A stretch of DNA of 64,000 nucleotides, from assembly GCF_009017415.1 (NCBI RefSeq), contig NC_092406.1, positions 3,596,001 through 3,660,000 of the forward strand, written 5' to 3'. Both the position numbers and the translations under genes were made by a program. Origin of the DNA: Aspergillus flavus. Its lineage: Eukaryota > Ascomycota > Eurotiomycetes > Eurotiales > Aspergillaceae. The notes below the pieces were generated by a model. It did no database searches and was not told where the DNA came from. It worked only from the letters and a program-made list of their open reading frames with translations. Shown piece after piece: positions 21,900 through 34,369 of the stretch. Position 1 is the stretch's first letter; each line of letters begins with the position of its first letter.

Positions 21900-24093
21900 T
21901 TAGAACCGTAAGTCCCATCCAATCTGGGGTCCAATCGTGGGCAATCCATCAGCCACGCTCTGCACGTCCTTATCTCCGCGACCACTCAAACACAAGACGA
22001 GGTCCTTGCCAGGTCCCAGCTTTTTGGCTGTCTGAATAGCACCCCACACAGCGTGAGAAGTTTCCAACGCAGGGATAATGCCTTCCAACTGGCTCAGGAG
22101 GCGGAAGCCCTCAAAGGCCTGGGCATCAGTAGCGGACAGAAATGTTGCCCGCTTACTTTCCTTCCAGTGGGCCAGTTCCGGTCCAACTCCGGGGTAATCC
22201 AGCCCGGCGGAAATGGAATGAGTGTCGGAGATCTGGCCGTGCTCGTCCTGTAGGATATATGTGCGAACGCCATGCAGCACGCCTACAGAGCCTCCAGTCA
22301 GTGTGGCGGAGTGTCGGTCCGTGTCTAACCCATCTCCGGCGGCTTCTACACCAACCAGCTGGACAGAGAGATCCTTGGAAAAGGGGTAGAACATGCCAAC
22401 AGAATTAGATCCTCCACCAACACAGGCAACAACGGCATCCGGACTCTTGCCCAGCTCTTGCATCTGAGCCTTGGTTTCATTACCGATCACACTCTGGAAA
22501 GTCCTGACCATAGTAGGGAAGGGATGGGGCCCAATGGCAGACCCGATAATATAGTGGGTGGTATCCAGACGGACAATCCACGCGCGGAAGGCTTCATTTA
22601 CGGCATCACGGAGGGTACGCGATCCCGATTCGACGGGGATCACCGTGGCGCCTAGCAAGCGGATCCGGAATACATTCAAGGCCTGTCGACGGACATCCTC
22701 CGCACCCATGTAGATAGTACATTTCATGCCAAATTTAGCACATACGGTGGCAGTCGCGACACCATGTTGACCGGCGCCCGTTTCAGCGATAATCTCCGTC
22801 TTACCTAACCGACGAGCGATGAGTATCTGACCCAAGGCATTATTAATCTTGTGAGATCCGGTGTGGTTCAGGTCTTCCCGTTTTAGCCAGATGTTTGCAC
22901 CACCGACGTGCTCAGTCAGGCGTGTCGCTTGGTGAAGGCTCGATGGACGGCCCATGTAAGGATAGTACGACCGATATTCCTCCCAAAAGGTCGGGTCATC
23001 GAGAGCTGCCTGGAAACCGGCCTCGAGTTCAGCGAGACACGTTGTCAGGGCCTCGGGGGCATATTGACCACCGAAAATACCGAACCGTCCTGGTCCATCG
23101 GCCACGGCTGCCTCTGCGTCATCGGTTAGGGCGACCGCCTTTGCTTCGGTTGTCCCGCTGATTGTAGTCGATGCATCTGCAGAGACTTTCCTTTGTGTGA
23201 TCTTTGAACAGTAGTCCTCAACTGCCTGAGCGGCCTGCCCGGCTGGGGCGTCAGCCAGGATGTTGATCACTTGACTACCAATGACAGCACCGTCGGCGAT
23301 GGAGGTCACGCTTAGAAAATGCTCCCGCGTGCTGATTCCAAATCCAACTGCGACGGGGACATTGCCGGAGAGGCTCTTGACGCGCTGGATGAGCGCCGGA
23401 AGCTCTGTGTTGAGGGTCCCCGTAGCACCGGTGACGCCCATACGGGACACAAGATAAATGAAAGAATCCGCCATACTGCAGAGAGCCTTCATGCGCTCTT
23501 CTGTAGTGGAAGGAGCGATCAATGGGACGTAGGAGAGACTGTCAATGGAGTCAATAAACCTATCACTTGAAACTTCCCTATTCCAGAGGGTAGTACGTAC
23601 CCCATCTTGGTACAGCCATTGCGGAAGCGAATCGCGTCTTCTGGTGGCAAATCAACAATAATGAAACCATTGACTCCGGCATCCTTGCAATCGGCCAGGA
23701 TTTGGGACTCCCCATAGCGTAAAAGGGGGTTGTAATAGCCCATGAAGAGGACGGGGGTCTTGAGTCCTTTCCGGCGGGCCTCCCGCACCATCTCCAACAT
23801 GGAGGTAATGGTGACCCCATTTTTGAGGGCCTTCAGATTCGATTTCTGGATGGTAGGACCATCTGCGATAGGGTCGGTGAATGGGAGACCCAGCTCAATA
23901 ATGTCTACACCATTCATCAGGATCGTCAATTCGAAAGATGGGGCTAACATGACTCACCGGCTCCTCCGGCCTGCATGCCCAGCATGATGTCCGGGGTTTC
24001 CTCCGCCGTGGGGAATCCGGCCGTCACATACGTGACCAGCGCTGGACGGCCTTCTTGTTGACATTGGGCAAATGTTTGTTTGAGATGCTCCAT
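21900..24093 (-). CDS. trpB: Bifunctional tryptophan synthase (alpha-beta fusion)
   Basis: Three exons, 23958-24093, 23601-23904 and 21900-23538; 692 aa. It makes L-tryptophan from indole-3-glycerol phosphate and serine in the cytosol; fungi fuse the alpha and beta subunits. The alpha domain (about 1-245) starts [11 protein letters not shown] and holds E49 and D60 ([16 protein letters not shown]), the same numbers as the catalytic pair in the bacterial alpha chain. The intron 2 splice restores [13 protein letters not shown] linker leads to the beta domain ([14 protein letters not shown] onward), with the PLP lysine K377 in [12 protein letters not shown] and the glycine loop GGGSNS. Start: the in-frame ATG opening the family N-terminus; an upstream in-frame codon exists but lies in the leader. 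A Gcn4/CpcA-type site sits 87 bp upstream. Intact. Confidence 0.95.
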
Positions 24094-24870
24094 GGTGGAT
24101 TGATTGTCTGATAGTGACAAAATTTGGAACACGAGGGGCGGTACTTTTTATGGGGAACCAAATTGACTAGGGTCTACGATGAGTCAACGCCGAGGCATCC
24201 ACAATGGGGTCAGCTTGCGGGACGGCCCATTACTTTATCGGCCCGTCAATTGGTTCCGCTTGCGATATCGGTCTGGAACAATTGCAACATAGTGAAATAT
24301 CGACATGACCAAGCACCACTAGTAGTAAGCTCTCAGCCTCTTAGATGAGGACTATAATTGATCCTCGCTAATTGAACCGGTTTATTCTTCTGACGTCTGT
24401 GATCGCATAAGGGCCGTCAATTTTGTGGCTGCTTTCAAGAAGACAAGCCGGCATCACTAATATCAGTCTCGTCAATGGCAGTAATAGTAAGCTTACCTGC
24501 AACCTTGATCTTATCGATCGCCCTATTTCTCGTGATTTGGAGAGCCCGGAGAGGGCCTTGCTTCTCTTAATACACGGTCATGCCCCTTTGGTTCTGACAG
24601 ACACGCATCAATGAGGCCACTTGCGTATGCGCAGGGCGGAATCTCCAGTCCTACTGGGAAGAATCTCCCTGGTGGATAATAGAGTTATTAATGGTTTATT
24701 GGACCATTTGCAATAGCGAACCATAAGACCCGGGTTATTGAAGGCAGCATGATGGTTGTAATGAGACACTGGATCCAGTAAGACAGTACAGTAAGACGCC
24801 AATCCAAACTAGGCAGAATAATAACCACGGAATACAATACCGTATTAATATCAATTCTAATCATCCACAC
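24094..24870. other. Divergent promoter region, trpB / PIG-L gene
   Basis: 777 bp between divergent starts, with a TGAGTCA site near trpB. No gene is seen. Confidence 0.55.
24180..24186. promoter_or_regulatory. Gcn4/CpcA-type cross-pathway control element
   Basis: TGAGTCA (within ATGAGTCA) is a perfect match to the palindromic TGA(C/G)TCA element bound by the bZIP activators Gcn4, CPC1 and CpcA. It lies 87 bp upstream of the tryptophan synthase ATG, as expected for an amino-acid biosynthesis gene induced on starvation. That it is used is inference. Confidence 0.65.
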
Positions 24871-26078
24871 ATGAACAACTTCCCAGCCTCAAAGTCACTA
24901 ACACCATCCATACATACAGCACAACAAACCAATGGCCCAATGCTGCACCTCATCACACACCTAATCCAGCGCATCTGGAGAAGACCCGTGACACTCGCTC
25001 TCACCTTCCTCACCGTCTTCCTCATTGCGCCACTATTCCTCTACCATCTCCTGGCCTACTACCTCGCCAATGATCCCCGTCTCGTCCCCAGCGCATTCCG
25101 CACCGCCAAGAATATCCTCCTCGTCACCGCGCACCCAGACGATGAGACCCTCTTCTTCAGTCCGAGTATTCTCTATCGTAATGATGATGCGACCGTAACC
25201 CGGGGTTTGTTGGCGCTTTCGTCTGGTTTGTGTTCATTCTCTTGATTCTATACTACTATAATCCTTGCCTATCCATCAACCCAGAAACATATGACCATCT
25301 GACAAGCAAAAAAAACAGGTAACTACGAAGGCATCGGCGACATCCGCCACAGCGAACTCCAACGCAGCTGTGCCGAACTCGGGATTAAACCCGAGCGATG
25401 CGTGAACCTGGATCACTATGAGCTGCAGGATAATCCGCAGAAATGGTGGAGGGAGGATTTGATCGAGGAGCTTGTGGGGGAGTATGTTAAGAAATGGAAT
25501 ATTGATTTGGTGGGTCTATTTTGACTTTCTAGATCTGAAGAGTTATCGCGGTCTTAACTTATATTGAATAGATTATTACGTTCGACGACGGGGGTATATC
25601 TGGACATGTTAATCATCGGGCCGTTAGTGCTGGTGTTAGGTTTGTTCTTCTTCCTTTTTACTTTCCCCTTTTAGATTTTGCCATAAGAATAGTATACCCC
25701 AACTAACAGTGATCTAGTAAATACATATCCAAAACCCCACAAGGCCCACCAGCGTACGCACTACAGACCAAATTCCTTCTACGAAAATACGCCGGTCTAG
25801 CCGATTTAATTCCGACGTCGATGTCCTTTTCAGGACGCATTCTGCAGGCGATTGTATCTCCCTCACGGGAATATGAAGTAGTGAAAGTTGGGAATGGAAA
25901 GAGTAGTAAGATCCAGGATCCCTATGGGGATAAGGCGCTGTTGGTCAGTGACTGGCAGATGTATTTCCAGGCGCGAGGGGCGTTTAGTCAACATGGGAGT
26001 CAGTATTCTTTTGATCGGGTTTTTTATTTGTTGATTAGTCGGTATATGTGGGTTAATGATCTGAGGAGGATTGTCTGA
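24871..26078 (+). CDS. PIG-L family N-acetylglucosaminyl-phosphatidylinositol de-N-acetylase
   Basis: Four exons: 24871-25225, 25319-25509, 25572-25639 and 25718-26078; 324 aa. It is the second step of GPI-anchor synthesis: removal of acetate from GlcNAc-PI at the ER membrane (yeast Gpi12, human PIG-L). A transmembrane segment at about 40-64 is followed by the zinc/catalytic motif TAHPDDETLFFSP (HPDDE at 88-92). Later motifs are NYEGIG, RCVNLDHYELQDNP and ITFDDGGISGHVNHRA. Spliced frames reconnect exactly at GNYEG and AGVSKY. An ATG 23 codons downstream (MLHLITHL, at 24940) is an alternative start, because the first residues are poorly ordered. The gene looks intact. Confidence 0.9.
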
Positions 26079-26258
26079 GAAGACGGTGAGATTGGATATA
26101 ACACATACTGTGAATTGAGTATGCGCTACGTGGATTACCAGGCTCATATGTGGATACTGTATGTACATCCCGCGAAGCTCGGTCGTTCCTCATAGTACAG
26201 ACAGTATTCAAGACAATAGAATAAGAATAAACAACAAGACCCAAAAGAGTACAAATAA

Positions 26259-27445
26259 TCAAACGACCTTTTCAAAAACCTTAGATGGTAACGTTGACCT
26301 TGCGAATCTCACAGAACGTCGTCGGGCCGCGATAGACCGCGAAAGCACCACACATCCACCCACTATAACCGCAGAGAGAATACAATATAACACTCGTCCT
26401 CCGAGGCCCTCAACCAGCCGCACAAAAAGCGCATCATTGGCATGCCATGACGACGTCCCCAAATGTCGGAAGAGCGGGGTATCCACGAATCCATTTAGCA
26501 TATGCATATTCGGATGGTCAGGGGGGCCGGACAAGATACGGAGAGATGTTCGGTTTGGCTGGGTGGTATATATCGTCCTATACAGCACACCACTTAGCAT
26601 ACCATACAACCGAATCCCCAAGACACAAAAACAGAAACAGAAAGAAAAAAGAACTCACGACGCATAATGACACCCGGTACTAAACATAACCGTAACATAC
26701 GGCAAAAGCAACCACCGTCTCTTAAACCGGGGTAAATTATCAATCAAATCTCGAACAAACAAGTTCCCCGGACTAGAAAGAAGCATGCCGATAGAAAACC
26801 CAGCCGGATAAGCAGCAGGCGCGACGAAATCAAACCTGCGCAATGGTTCGAGAGATCGCTTACAAACGAGATCAAGGTCCAAGATCGCACCTGTGATGGC
26901 AATGCGCGTGGCGCGCAAAAAGTCAGTCCCGTTTACAATTTGTTGTGTGTCAGTCATGTTTGGGAAGGGGGCGCACCTCCGTGTATGTATAGGATCATAT
27001 AGCGCAGTGCATCTACCTTCTGCACTAGGTATGGGTAGTTGTTCCAGGTTTCCTGGAGATCGGGGAAGTGGTCGCGCACGAATTGAGTGGCTGTTTTGTC
27101 GTCCCAGATGTGTGTTTTCCATCCGGGATGTATTCTTAGACATTCTTCTCGAGCGACTAGCCATTCCGGTCGGAGGGCTGTGTCTCCGAGGTGGACGTGG
27201 TGGAGTATTGCGGGGATTGGGGACGGATGGTGAAGTTCTGAGGGAGGTTGTTCGCTCTCGTAGCCGCGAAAAGTGACATCGAAGCCGTCGCGGTCATGTG
27301 AGATAATGGAGTCGGCTGCGGACTTTTGCCAGATGAAGGGCATTTGGAGGAGCAGACGGAGTTGAGTGGCCAATGGCGACGTGAGGAAGAGCAGGAGCGA
27401 CGCTAGAAGGAAGAGAAGGAGTAGACGAACTCGCGAAAAACACAT
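26259..27445 (-). CDS. GT32 mannosyltransferase, inositol-phosphoceramide mannosyltransferase (SUR1/CSH1-like)
   Basis: Three exons: 26977-27445, 26659-26890 and 26259-26577; 339 aa. An N-terminal signal anchor (about 7-25, very Leu-rich) leads to a lumenal DXD glycosyltransferase domain. PAILHHVHLGD and KVDALRYMILYIHGG are followed across intron 1 by AILDLDLVCKR, where D161-L-D163 is the metal/sugar-nucleotide DXD. VTVMFSTGCHYAS and SSWHANDALF come next, then a C-terminal membrane helix (LYCILSAVIVGGCVVLS) and a basic tail. In yeast, Sur1 and Csh1 with Csg2 add mannose to inositol phosphoceramide in the Golgi. The start is the ATG at 27445; earlier in-frame codons are not ATG. It runs tail-to-tail with the PIG-L gene (180 bp apart). 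Confidence 0.9.
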
Positions 27446-28737
27446 GGCTGACACTGTCTGTCCACGGTGGAAGACTAGACTGTTTAACAACGGAGGCCGA
27501 TTTCAGTAGAAGTGACAGCTCCCAGTCAGGAGCAATGGCGGGGAACGGAGAGAAAGAAAAGTGGAAGGATGTGGTTGGCATGTAGACCTGGAAATTGTTG
27601 CACAGCAACAAAGAGGGAGTTGACATTTGGACGTAGGCAAATCTGCACCTTCTGGAGGATGTAAGCATTCGTAGATTGGCTGACCGTATAGAGAAAGGCA
27701 GCAACGTTCCTAATCCAGGGTCCCACCAACACCCCAGTGTAACCGCCATCGAGGCGCGGCCTTTGCACCTCTTCGTCGACTAAGCTCAAGCTAAGCTTTC
27801 AGACAGCGTGGACCCTGTTCACTCACTACAGCCAAAATTGTTGTATCCTGTCGATTTCCTGTTAATTTCCTCCCTTCGTGTTTACATGTGCTGATTTGTG
27901 GAAACATGGATCACTACACTCTAGACGTGGCTCTTTGCTTATTTCCGTTATTCGATTGTGTACGACATGACTACGGCTGGCTCCAGGATTACTCCTTGTC
28001 TCAGTAGCACGGAGGGAGGCTATTTTCCGAGACTACGAGGTACATCGTAGTACTCAGTACGAATCAGGGAGGATACGAAGCCCTTTCATTCAAGGCGGTA
28101 CTGACCTGTGGTAGAGAACAAAGTGACTTATCAAGCGAACCTGATGTCTCTAGACAGATATTGAATAATTCCTAGCAATATAACCTAATTTAAGTGAATT
28201 AAGCATGAAAACTAAAAATTAGTTACTCGGAGTCCATCCCCGAGTTACACTATACCGGATGAGGGAAAGCCCAAGTCAAGATTCGAAGCTTAACCAGGAA
28301 CCATACTCAAAGTGCACTAGTCCCATGGTGCGAATAAATTCCCTGATCAATTGGCCAATCACACCTGGATGGCAATGTTGACAACCACGCTAAACCTTTC
28401 CAAGCATGAAACAGCAAACTCTGCTCTATTTGGTGCCTCAGGTATAACTAATAAAGATTGTTCGGCAATTGTATACCATGTATGAACTTATGCGAGGTGC
28501 TTTAAGGAGGTGGCAAAACCTGTAATTAACTACTTAGCCTCTACTGATTGAGGCCAATTTGGGCGCTTATCGTCCCTGCAACCTCTCAGTCTTTGATATC
28601 GCTCGGTGAATGGTCGTAGCTGATGCAATCGGCCTCGGTGTTTGCATCACGATAAGCCATAGGCAAAGACCGAACGCCGACCAGATAAAAACCCACCACC
28701 ACTCGGTATCTCCACCGTAAGATAACAAACCCCAAAG
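27446..28737. other. Divergent promoter region, GT32 / monooxygenase
   Basis: About 1.3 kb. Open frames upstream of the GT32 start begin at TTG codons and lack motifs. No gene seen. Confidence 0.5.
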
Positions 28738-30351
28738 ATGCCGCCGAATAAAAGTGTCGCTGTCATCGGCACTGGCCCAGCTGGTGCCATTGCAGTTGAT
28801 GCTCTAGTCCAGGAAAAATCATTCGACGTCGTCCGTGTGTTTGAACGGCAAGAAAAGGCCGGCGGCTGTTGGTAGGCAAAGATTGGAACATTGATGGTAG
28901 TGCCGATGTGATTAACGGCCAATAGGGTGTCAAGAGAGAATGAGGAACCGGTCCCTCTGGACATTGACAATCTTTCTGCGAGGACTGCAGATGGACCGGT
29001 TCCAATCCCCGACAATCTACCCCGACATGTTCCCACATTGTCTCAGCACCGTTACTTTGACTCGCATGTCTACCCCACTTTGCACGCCAATGTAGCAGCG
29101 TCAGTCATGGAATACTCGCAGGAACAGATTCCAGACATCCTTTCCGAGTGGTCTGTGAACATCCACGGACCGGACACGCCTTTCCGTCACCATACGGTGA
29201 TAAGGCAGTACATCGAGGATCTCTTGAACCGAAATGGATATCAAGACTTCGTTGAGTACAATACGACAGTTGAGCGGGCCGAGAAAGACCCCCAAACCGG
29301 TAAATGGACACTAACCTTGCGACGTGCTGGTGAGCCGAATGGCCTTGACTACTGGTGGACCGAAACCTTCGACGCTCTGGTGGTTGCCTCCGGGCATTAT
29401 GCCGTGCCGTATGTTCCTGTCATCAAAGGACTAAAAGAATTTGCAGAGAAGTACCCAGGCAGTGTTGAACACACCAAGCAGTACCGTGGTCCTGAAAAGT
29501 ACAAGGGCAAGGTAAGATGCTATCACCTAGAGTTATATGCAGATAACTACTTCTCTTCGACCAAACAAATGACTAACACGTAAACAGCGGGTAATTACTG
29601 TCGGAGCTTCTGTCTCCGCTGCAGACACCGCAGTGAGTCTGGTAAAGCATGCAAAGGGTCCCGTTTATGCTGTTGTGCGCGGAAAGTACAACACCTACTT
29701 TGGAGACGAAGCGTTCAAGCACCCCCAGATTGAGCGCCGCCCGCCCATCTCACATATAACTACCGACAATGGGGCGAGAACAGTGCACTTTGAGAACGGG
29801 ACATCCGTGTCAGACGTGGACCACATCATCTTTGGCACCGGCTTCACCTGGACGCTGCCATTCTTACCTAATATCCCAATCCGAAACAACCGTGTACCGG
29901 ATCTCTATCTACACGTGTTCCACCAGCGGGATCATTCCCTGGTGTTCTTAGGAGCAGTATGTCTTCCTCGTGTCTATTAAACAAAACCAATAACTGACTG
30001 GAATAGGTTGGCGCCGGGTTAACTTTCAAAGTCTTCGAATGGCAAGCTGTAGCCGCCGCGCGCGTTCTGGCCGGAAAGGCACAGCTGCCATCTCTGGAAG
30101 AACAGCGGAAGTGGGAACAGGATCGCATCGCAAAGAAGGGCGACGGTCCGGGATTTATGATGATAAACCCCGACTTTGAGGCGTATTTTGAACAGCTTCG
30201 ACAGCTTGCAGGCGAGCCTGCCGAGGGAGAACCAGGACGGAGACTTCCGCCGTTCAAGCAGCAGTGGGTGGACGACTTTAATGCTGGACATGAACGGCGG
30301 ATTCGTATGTGGAAGAAGGCCAATGAGGCTGGGAGAGCGAGTAAGTTATAG
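28738..30351 (+). CDS. FAD-dependent monooxygenase (FMO-like)
   Basis: Four exons: 28738-28871, 28926-29511, 29588-29956 and 30007-30351; 477 aa. The N-terminal FAD Rossmann motif is VIGTGPAG (G11, G13, G16). The first splice gives EKAGGCWVSREN, matching the GGxW turn of FMOs. A second dinucleotide site, ITVGASVSAADTA, is for NADPH. HIIFGTGFTW follows, a form of the FATGY-type motif. Enzymes of this class put one oxygen atom on soft nucleophiles (N, S) or ketones. There is no signal peptide or membrane anchor, so it is likely cytosolic. The C-terminal 100 residues are charged and helical (SLEEQRKWEQD). Substrate unknown. No biosynthetic cluster surrounds it. Confidence 0.88.
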
Positions 30352-32233
30352 AGATGGATGTACATGACTTGAGCATACATATGTATATATATAGACTGAA
30401 CCTATTCTATTGTTTTGAATCACCCTATCTGTGTCAGTCTCTTGCATATATTCTACTAGAAGGCTATCTCCTCTTCGACGGTAATATGCCGGCAATCTCG
30501 AGTCCGTCCTTTTAGCGGAATACGTGGAACATTCCTGACTGAGGGCTGTATCATACAGCCTGCAGAGCCCAGAGAAATGTAAGAGTGACAAGGCCAAGGC
30601 TTGGAAGAGGAAATAGATGCTGTCTGGTCTATCGCAATCGTGGTAAGGATACAATGCCTATGCGCAACTGCACAGGGTCTACAGTGGCGCTCCTGACAAA
30701 GCTGTTATCAAGGGCTGAATTGGGTAATATAGGTGTTACTAGGGATTCACATAGAATTGTTCAATTGCTAGTTAGTTTCAGGGTAGTAGAAATATTATGT
30801 GCATCTTCCTTTCTGCGTTACAATCAATGTATATCGTGGATTATATGCAGTGCTTAAACATATCATACTAACACTTTATAGAGATATAACCCCAACCTCA
30901 CCCCATAAGTCAACCAGGACTTCTAATACAAATTTTCAGACATGGTATGCAACCAACTCATATCATCATCTCCAGAATGAACACAACTCGCATCCCACTC
31001 CCCACGGGGTGACTCAGAAGCCCCCGCATCAGAGTTCGAAACATGGTCGACCGTGGTGCCCATATACGCACGACCAGTCGTCTGGGCAATCTTTCGTAAG
31101 GTGTAATAATGCTTGTGACGAACCCATGCATGCACTCAGTGGCCCGTGGTCTCTAGTATCTCCACATCGGAGTCTAAGAATACCAAACCCACGATGGCGA
31201 GTACCTCCTGAGTAACCCCCCAACTGACGGCTACGTGAGAACTACGTTAACTCGTAGACGTGTAACTTAATCAGAAAATCGGTAAAGGTATAAGTAATAT
31301 CAACAGAAACAAGTAGTAGAATAAGAGGAATGATCCTATTATAAGGATGAGAAATCCCGCGCGGCCCGTCTCTACTGTATAATAAACGACTATCGTTCTT
31401 TTTGGGGCAGATATATCTGCCGCTGGTGGAAAGATCTGGAACTACTGTACTCGTGGAGTAAGGGATTAGATGGAGAAGTTATATAGTCTTTTATTCTATT
31501 CTTAAATGTTTAGATTTACTCTCTGATCTTGATTATTCCTTGAGATTCCCCATCCCTGCATATGTCGCTTGCTTATATCAGTGCTCGAATTGTCTCTTGT
31601 CGCCAAAGACGGCCTGTGTAGACCTCACTAACGATACTCAGGATGGGCAGTAAATAGTCGTGCTCCTTTGAAATTGTGCTGCTTCGATTCTCAAGTCCCA
31701 CAAGGTCAAGCTTCGAAGATGCATAGTGATTCAGGTGATCTAAGATCCGCCGTTACAACTACTTGATATTTCATAATTTTGACTGCACTAGGGCTCACTG
31801 CCCCAGGTAGCAGTCTTCCGTTTCACGTACAACATAATATTGTCAAGAAAGTTACAAAAGCATGTCAACTTAGTGACAGTAAATACCAGTGATCTGACAA
31901 TGTGGATACTGGGCAGGTTAGTGTAGTCTGGGGGACATGCTTCAGCAAATCGTGGCTGTGCTGAATATGCGAAAGCTGGATACGCTATCTATTCGCTTCG
32001 CTTAGATTAGTGGGTGATAGAGTTTAGAAAGATACTCTCTCCCTCAGCTCGAACCCCACCCAGCTGAAGTGGCATTCAATCTTCAGCTGAACTGTGGATA
32101 CGTAGTACTAGTATAACTGGCAGATTCCCTTCGCATCAATGACATAAATTCCCGGTCGATTTCTCTTCCATCACTAGCAGTCTAGCTTTCTTCCTCTCCA
32201 CTGCTTTCCTCTATTCTATCACTTATCGCAATC
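30352..32233. other. Gene-free 1.9-kb stretch
   Basis: AT-rich, with no motif-bearing frame on either strand. The 138-codon plus frame at 30799-31215 is rich in H/P/S and begins inside non-coding DNA, so I treat it as chance. A CT-rich leader (about 32160-32225) precedes the next gene. Confidence 0.5.
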
Positions 32234-32701
32234 ATGAAACCAGCAACCGACCGCCCATTCGAGGCTTCCAGGTACGCATGGCGGACCGACACAGATGGCC
32301 TTACCGCTTCCGACCCCGCCGCTGAGGCTCGTTTTGAAAACGCAAAAGAAAGTTACAAAAAAGCCCTCCAAGCGTTCGAATCAGCGGATAAGAAAGCCCG
32401 GAACCGTTATCACAAACATGAAGAAGACGATGCTTTTGGAGAATGGGCAATGCAATATGTACGTTTACTATAAACCCTTACTTGCATACTGTTTTCCCAC
32501 CGAGGCTCCCTCTTTCTAATACTCGTCTGGTAGGATCCTGTTTGGTGTTCCCTCAAGGCGGAGGCGCAATCACAGTGTGCAGCTTTGTGTGACGCCGGTT
32601 GGGCGGCCTTCGGACAAGCCTATCTGGAGAAAAGCGAACAGGGAATGTCGAAAGTGACTCAAGATGCACGCTATGCGGGTTTTGAGCCAGAGATCTTCTG
32701 A
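32234..32701 (+). CDS. Hypothetical 130-aa helical protein
   Basis: Two exons, 32234-32458 and 32534-32701, joined over a 75-nt intron (GTACGT...GGTAG); 130 aa. No signal peptide or membrane segment. The first half is charged and helical (EARFENAKESYKKALQAFESADKKARNRYHKHEEDD); the second half has WCSLKAEAQSQCAALCDAGW and ends EPEIF. Three Cys cluster in the second exon. I do not recognise a family. The CT-rich leader, the ATG in a good context (AATCATGAAA) and the frame-preserving intron support a real gene. Confidence 0.6.
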
Positions 32702-34369
32702 GATAAGCCATGGGTTTCATCCGAATTGAGTATTGGAGCTACAATTGAGATTATATCTATACCTATCAAGGCTATCCGGCGCCTGACCCTGTTAGTTTCA
32801 GTAGCTATCTAATGACTATCTGTTTTTGATCCTTTATTCAGTCTTCAAAGAATAGTAGTACTTCTTCATCGACTTTATTATTCTTTATCTCTTGATTTTA
32901 ACCATCTCCTTAAGCCGCAATCGGTGCGCAATCTGAGCACCAACAACGTTACCCAGATTGCTGACTCAGTGACAAGTCGCTTGAACGGGGATTTCAATGC
33001 TGCACTACGCCAGGACAGAGGCCAAACCCCCATGCTCTTAATGATATATCTAGATTGGGGTTTTAATAGAAAGTCCATAAGGGGTGGACGAGTGTACCTA
33101 ACTTTGAGCAACATTGGAACAGCAATACGATCCACCGCTGTGGGTCCTTACTGCCTCCGTGTGGAATATAACTTCCAGAACTTCCGTAGGGCTACAACCG
33201 AAAACCTTACTTGTATAATTCTCGACGTCGAATGATAGTTCTTGTAAATCTACTCCAATACTAAAGATTGTGGATCGTTCTAAATGATGTCTATCTGAGC
33301 AAATGCGGCCGATAACCATGACGCTTCCTGTAATATATGGGCTGAAGATGGCTGGCAAGTGGCTAATACCAGTTTGTGGGTGGCCGTAGAAGGTATAAAG
33401 AATTAGTTCGTGGTGGATGTGTGGCAGGACAGCTCTCTTGAATCTATCTTAAGTCTTGCTAAGGCCTCGGGGACGTTTTCCGAGTAAGTGGTACTTTATT
33501 TCCTTTTCTTATATTTTCTTTATTTTACAAAGAAAAAAAAAATTTCAAAAGTCAACAGGACGTAGTTTATTTCTTTCGCCCGGACTACGCCTCACTTCAA
33601 GAGCACTAAGCTTTTGCATTTTGATCTTCAAAACAAGGAAAATTTGCAGTCCATATAAGTTCTAGAGCGTACTTTCATGTTACATGAGCCCAGACAATAA
33701 GATAACTGGTAAGTCACTAGATAGGTCATCGATGTTTTCAGCTTCGACCCACCGCGGAGTTTATACCCGGGCATCCCGCAGTTACATCAGGTCCGTTGGT
33801 GTGATATCACCACTATCGGAAGTAAACATCTATCGGAAATGTACCGTATACTCATTTACGATTATGCTGGACTCCACATGTGTCAAATTAGGTTTGTGCC
33901 AACATTTTGAAGTGAAATATCTGAGGTTTGGTGCTCCGTTCAGTTTCTAGATAATGTATATGAATCTGTCGCGTGCATTCCGTTTGTATTCTGAGATTAC
34001 ATACCTCTGAAGACTCCTGCAAAAGTTATTAAATGGAAGGGAGAAAGTAATAAAATATCGTCATAGCCAAGACTTACATGGTAGAATTATTGTCAAAGCC
34101 AGTAGTATTTCCGCTCCATATTTTCATTAGAGGTTACATCCAGACATCATTGACTGTTCCTCGATTGGAATCCCTTACAAATTCGATGCCTGGACTACAC
34201 TTGGTAAATGTAACTCTGATATCTCATATGTGTCATTGAGTTTATTCAAAGATCTACTAGTAGTCACTTATAAAGTCAGTTGGTCACCCATATTTCAATG
34301 TCTTCCTCTTCGTCTTAAATAAACCCTTCTACTTACCTCAAAGAGGACCATCTATTTTTATCAATCACC
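32702..34369. other. Gene-poor AT-rich stretch
   Basis: A 103-codon frame at 32924-33235 starts with GTG and shows no motif I recognise, so a decayed exon cannot be excluded. A-rich and T-rich runs near 33490-33545. No supportable gene. Confidence 0.4.
34269..34274 (+). promoter_or_regulatory. Probable TATA box of the small secreted protein gene
   Basis: TATAAA 96 nt before the ATG at 34370. Confidence 0.45.

Noticed and set aside
27526..27789. 87-codon minus-strand frame upstream of GT32
   Set aside because: Begins at TTG, lies in the promoter/leader of the GT32 gene.
10132..30351. Secondary-metabolite gene cluster built around the P450, the MFS-type genes and the FMO
   Set aside because: No PKS, NRPS, terpene cyclase or prenyltransferase backbone is present; the oxidative genes are separated by housekeeping genes.
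30799..31215. 138-codon plus-strand frame
   Set aside because: H/P/S-rich, no motif, starts in AT-rich non-coding DNA.
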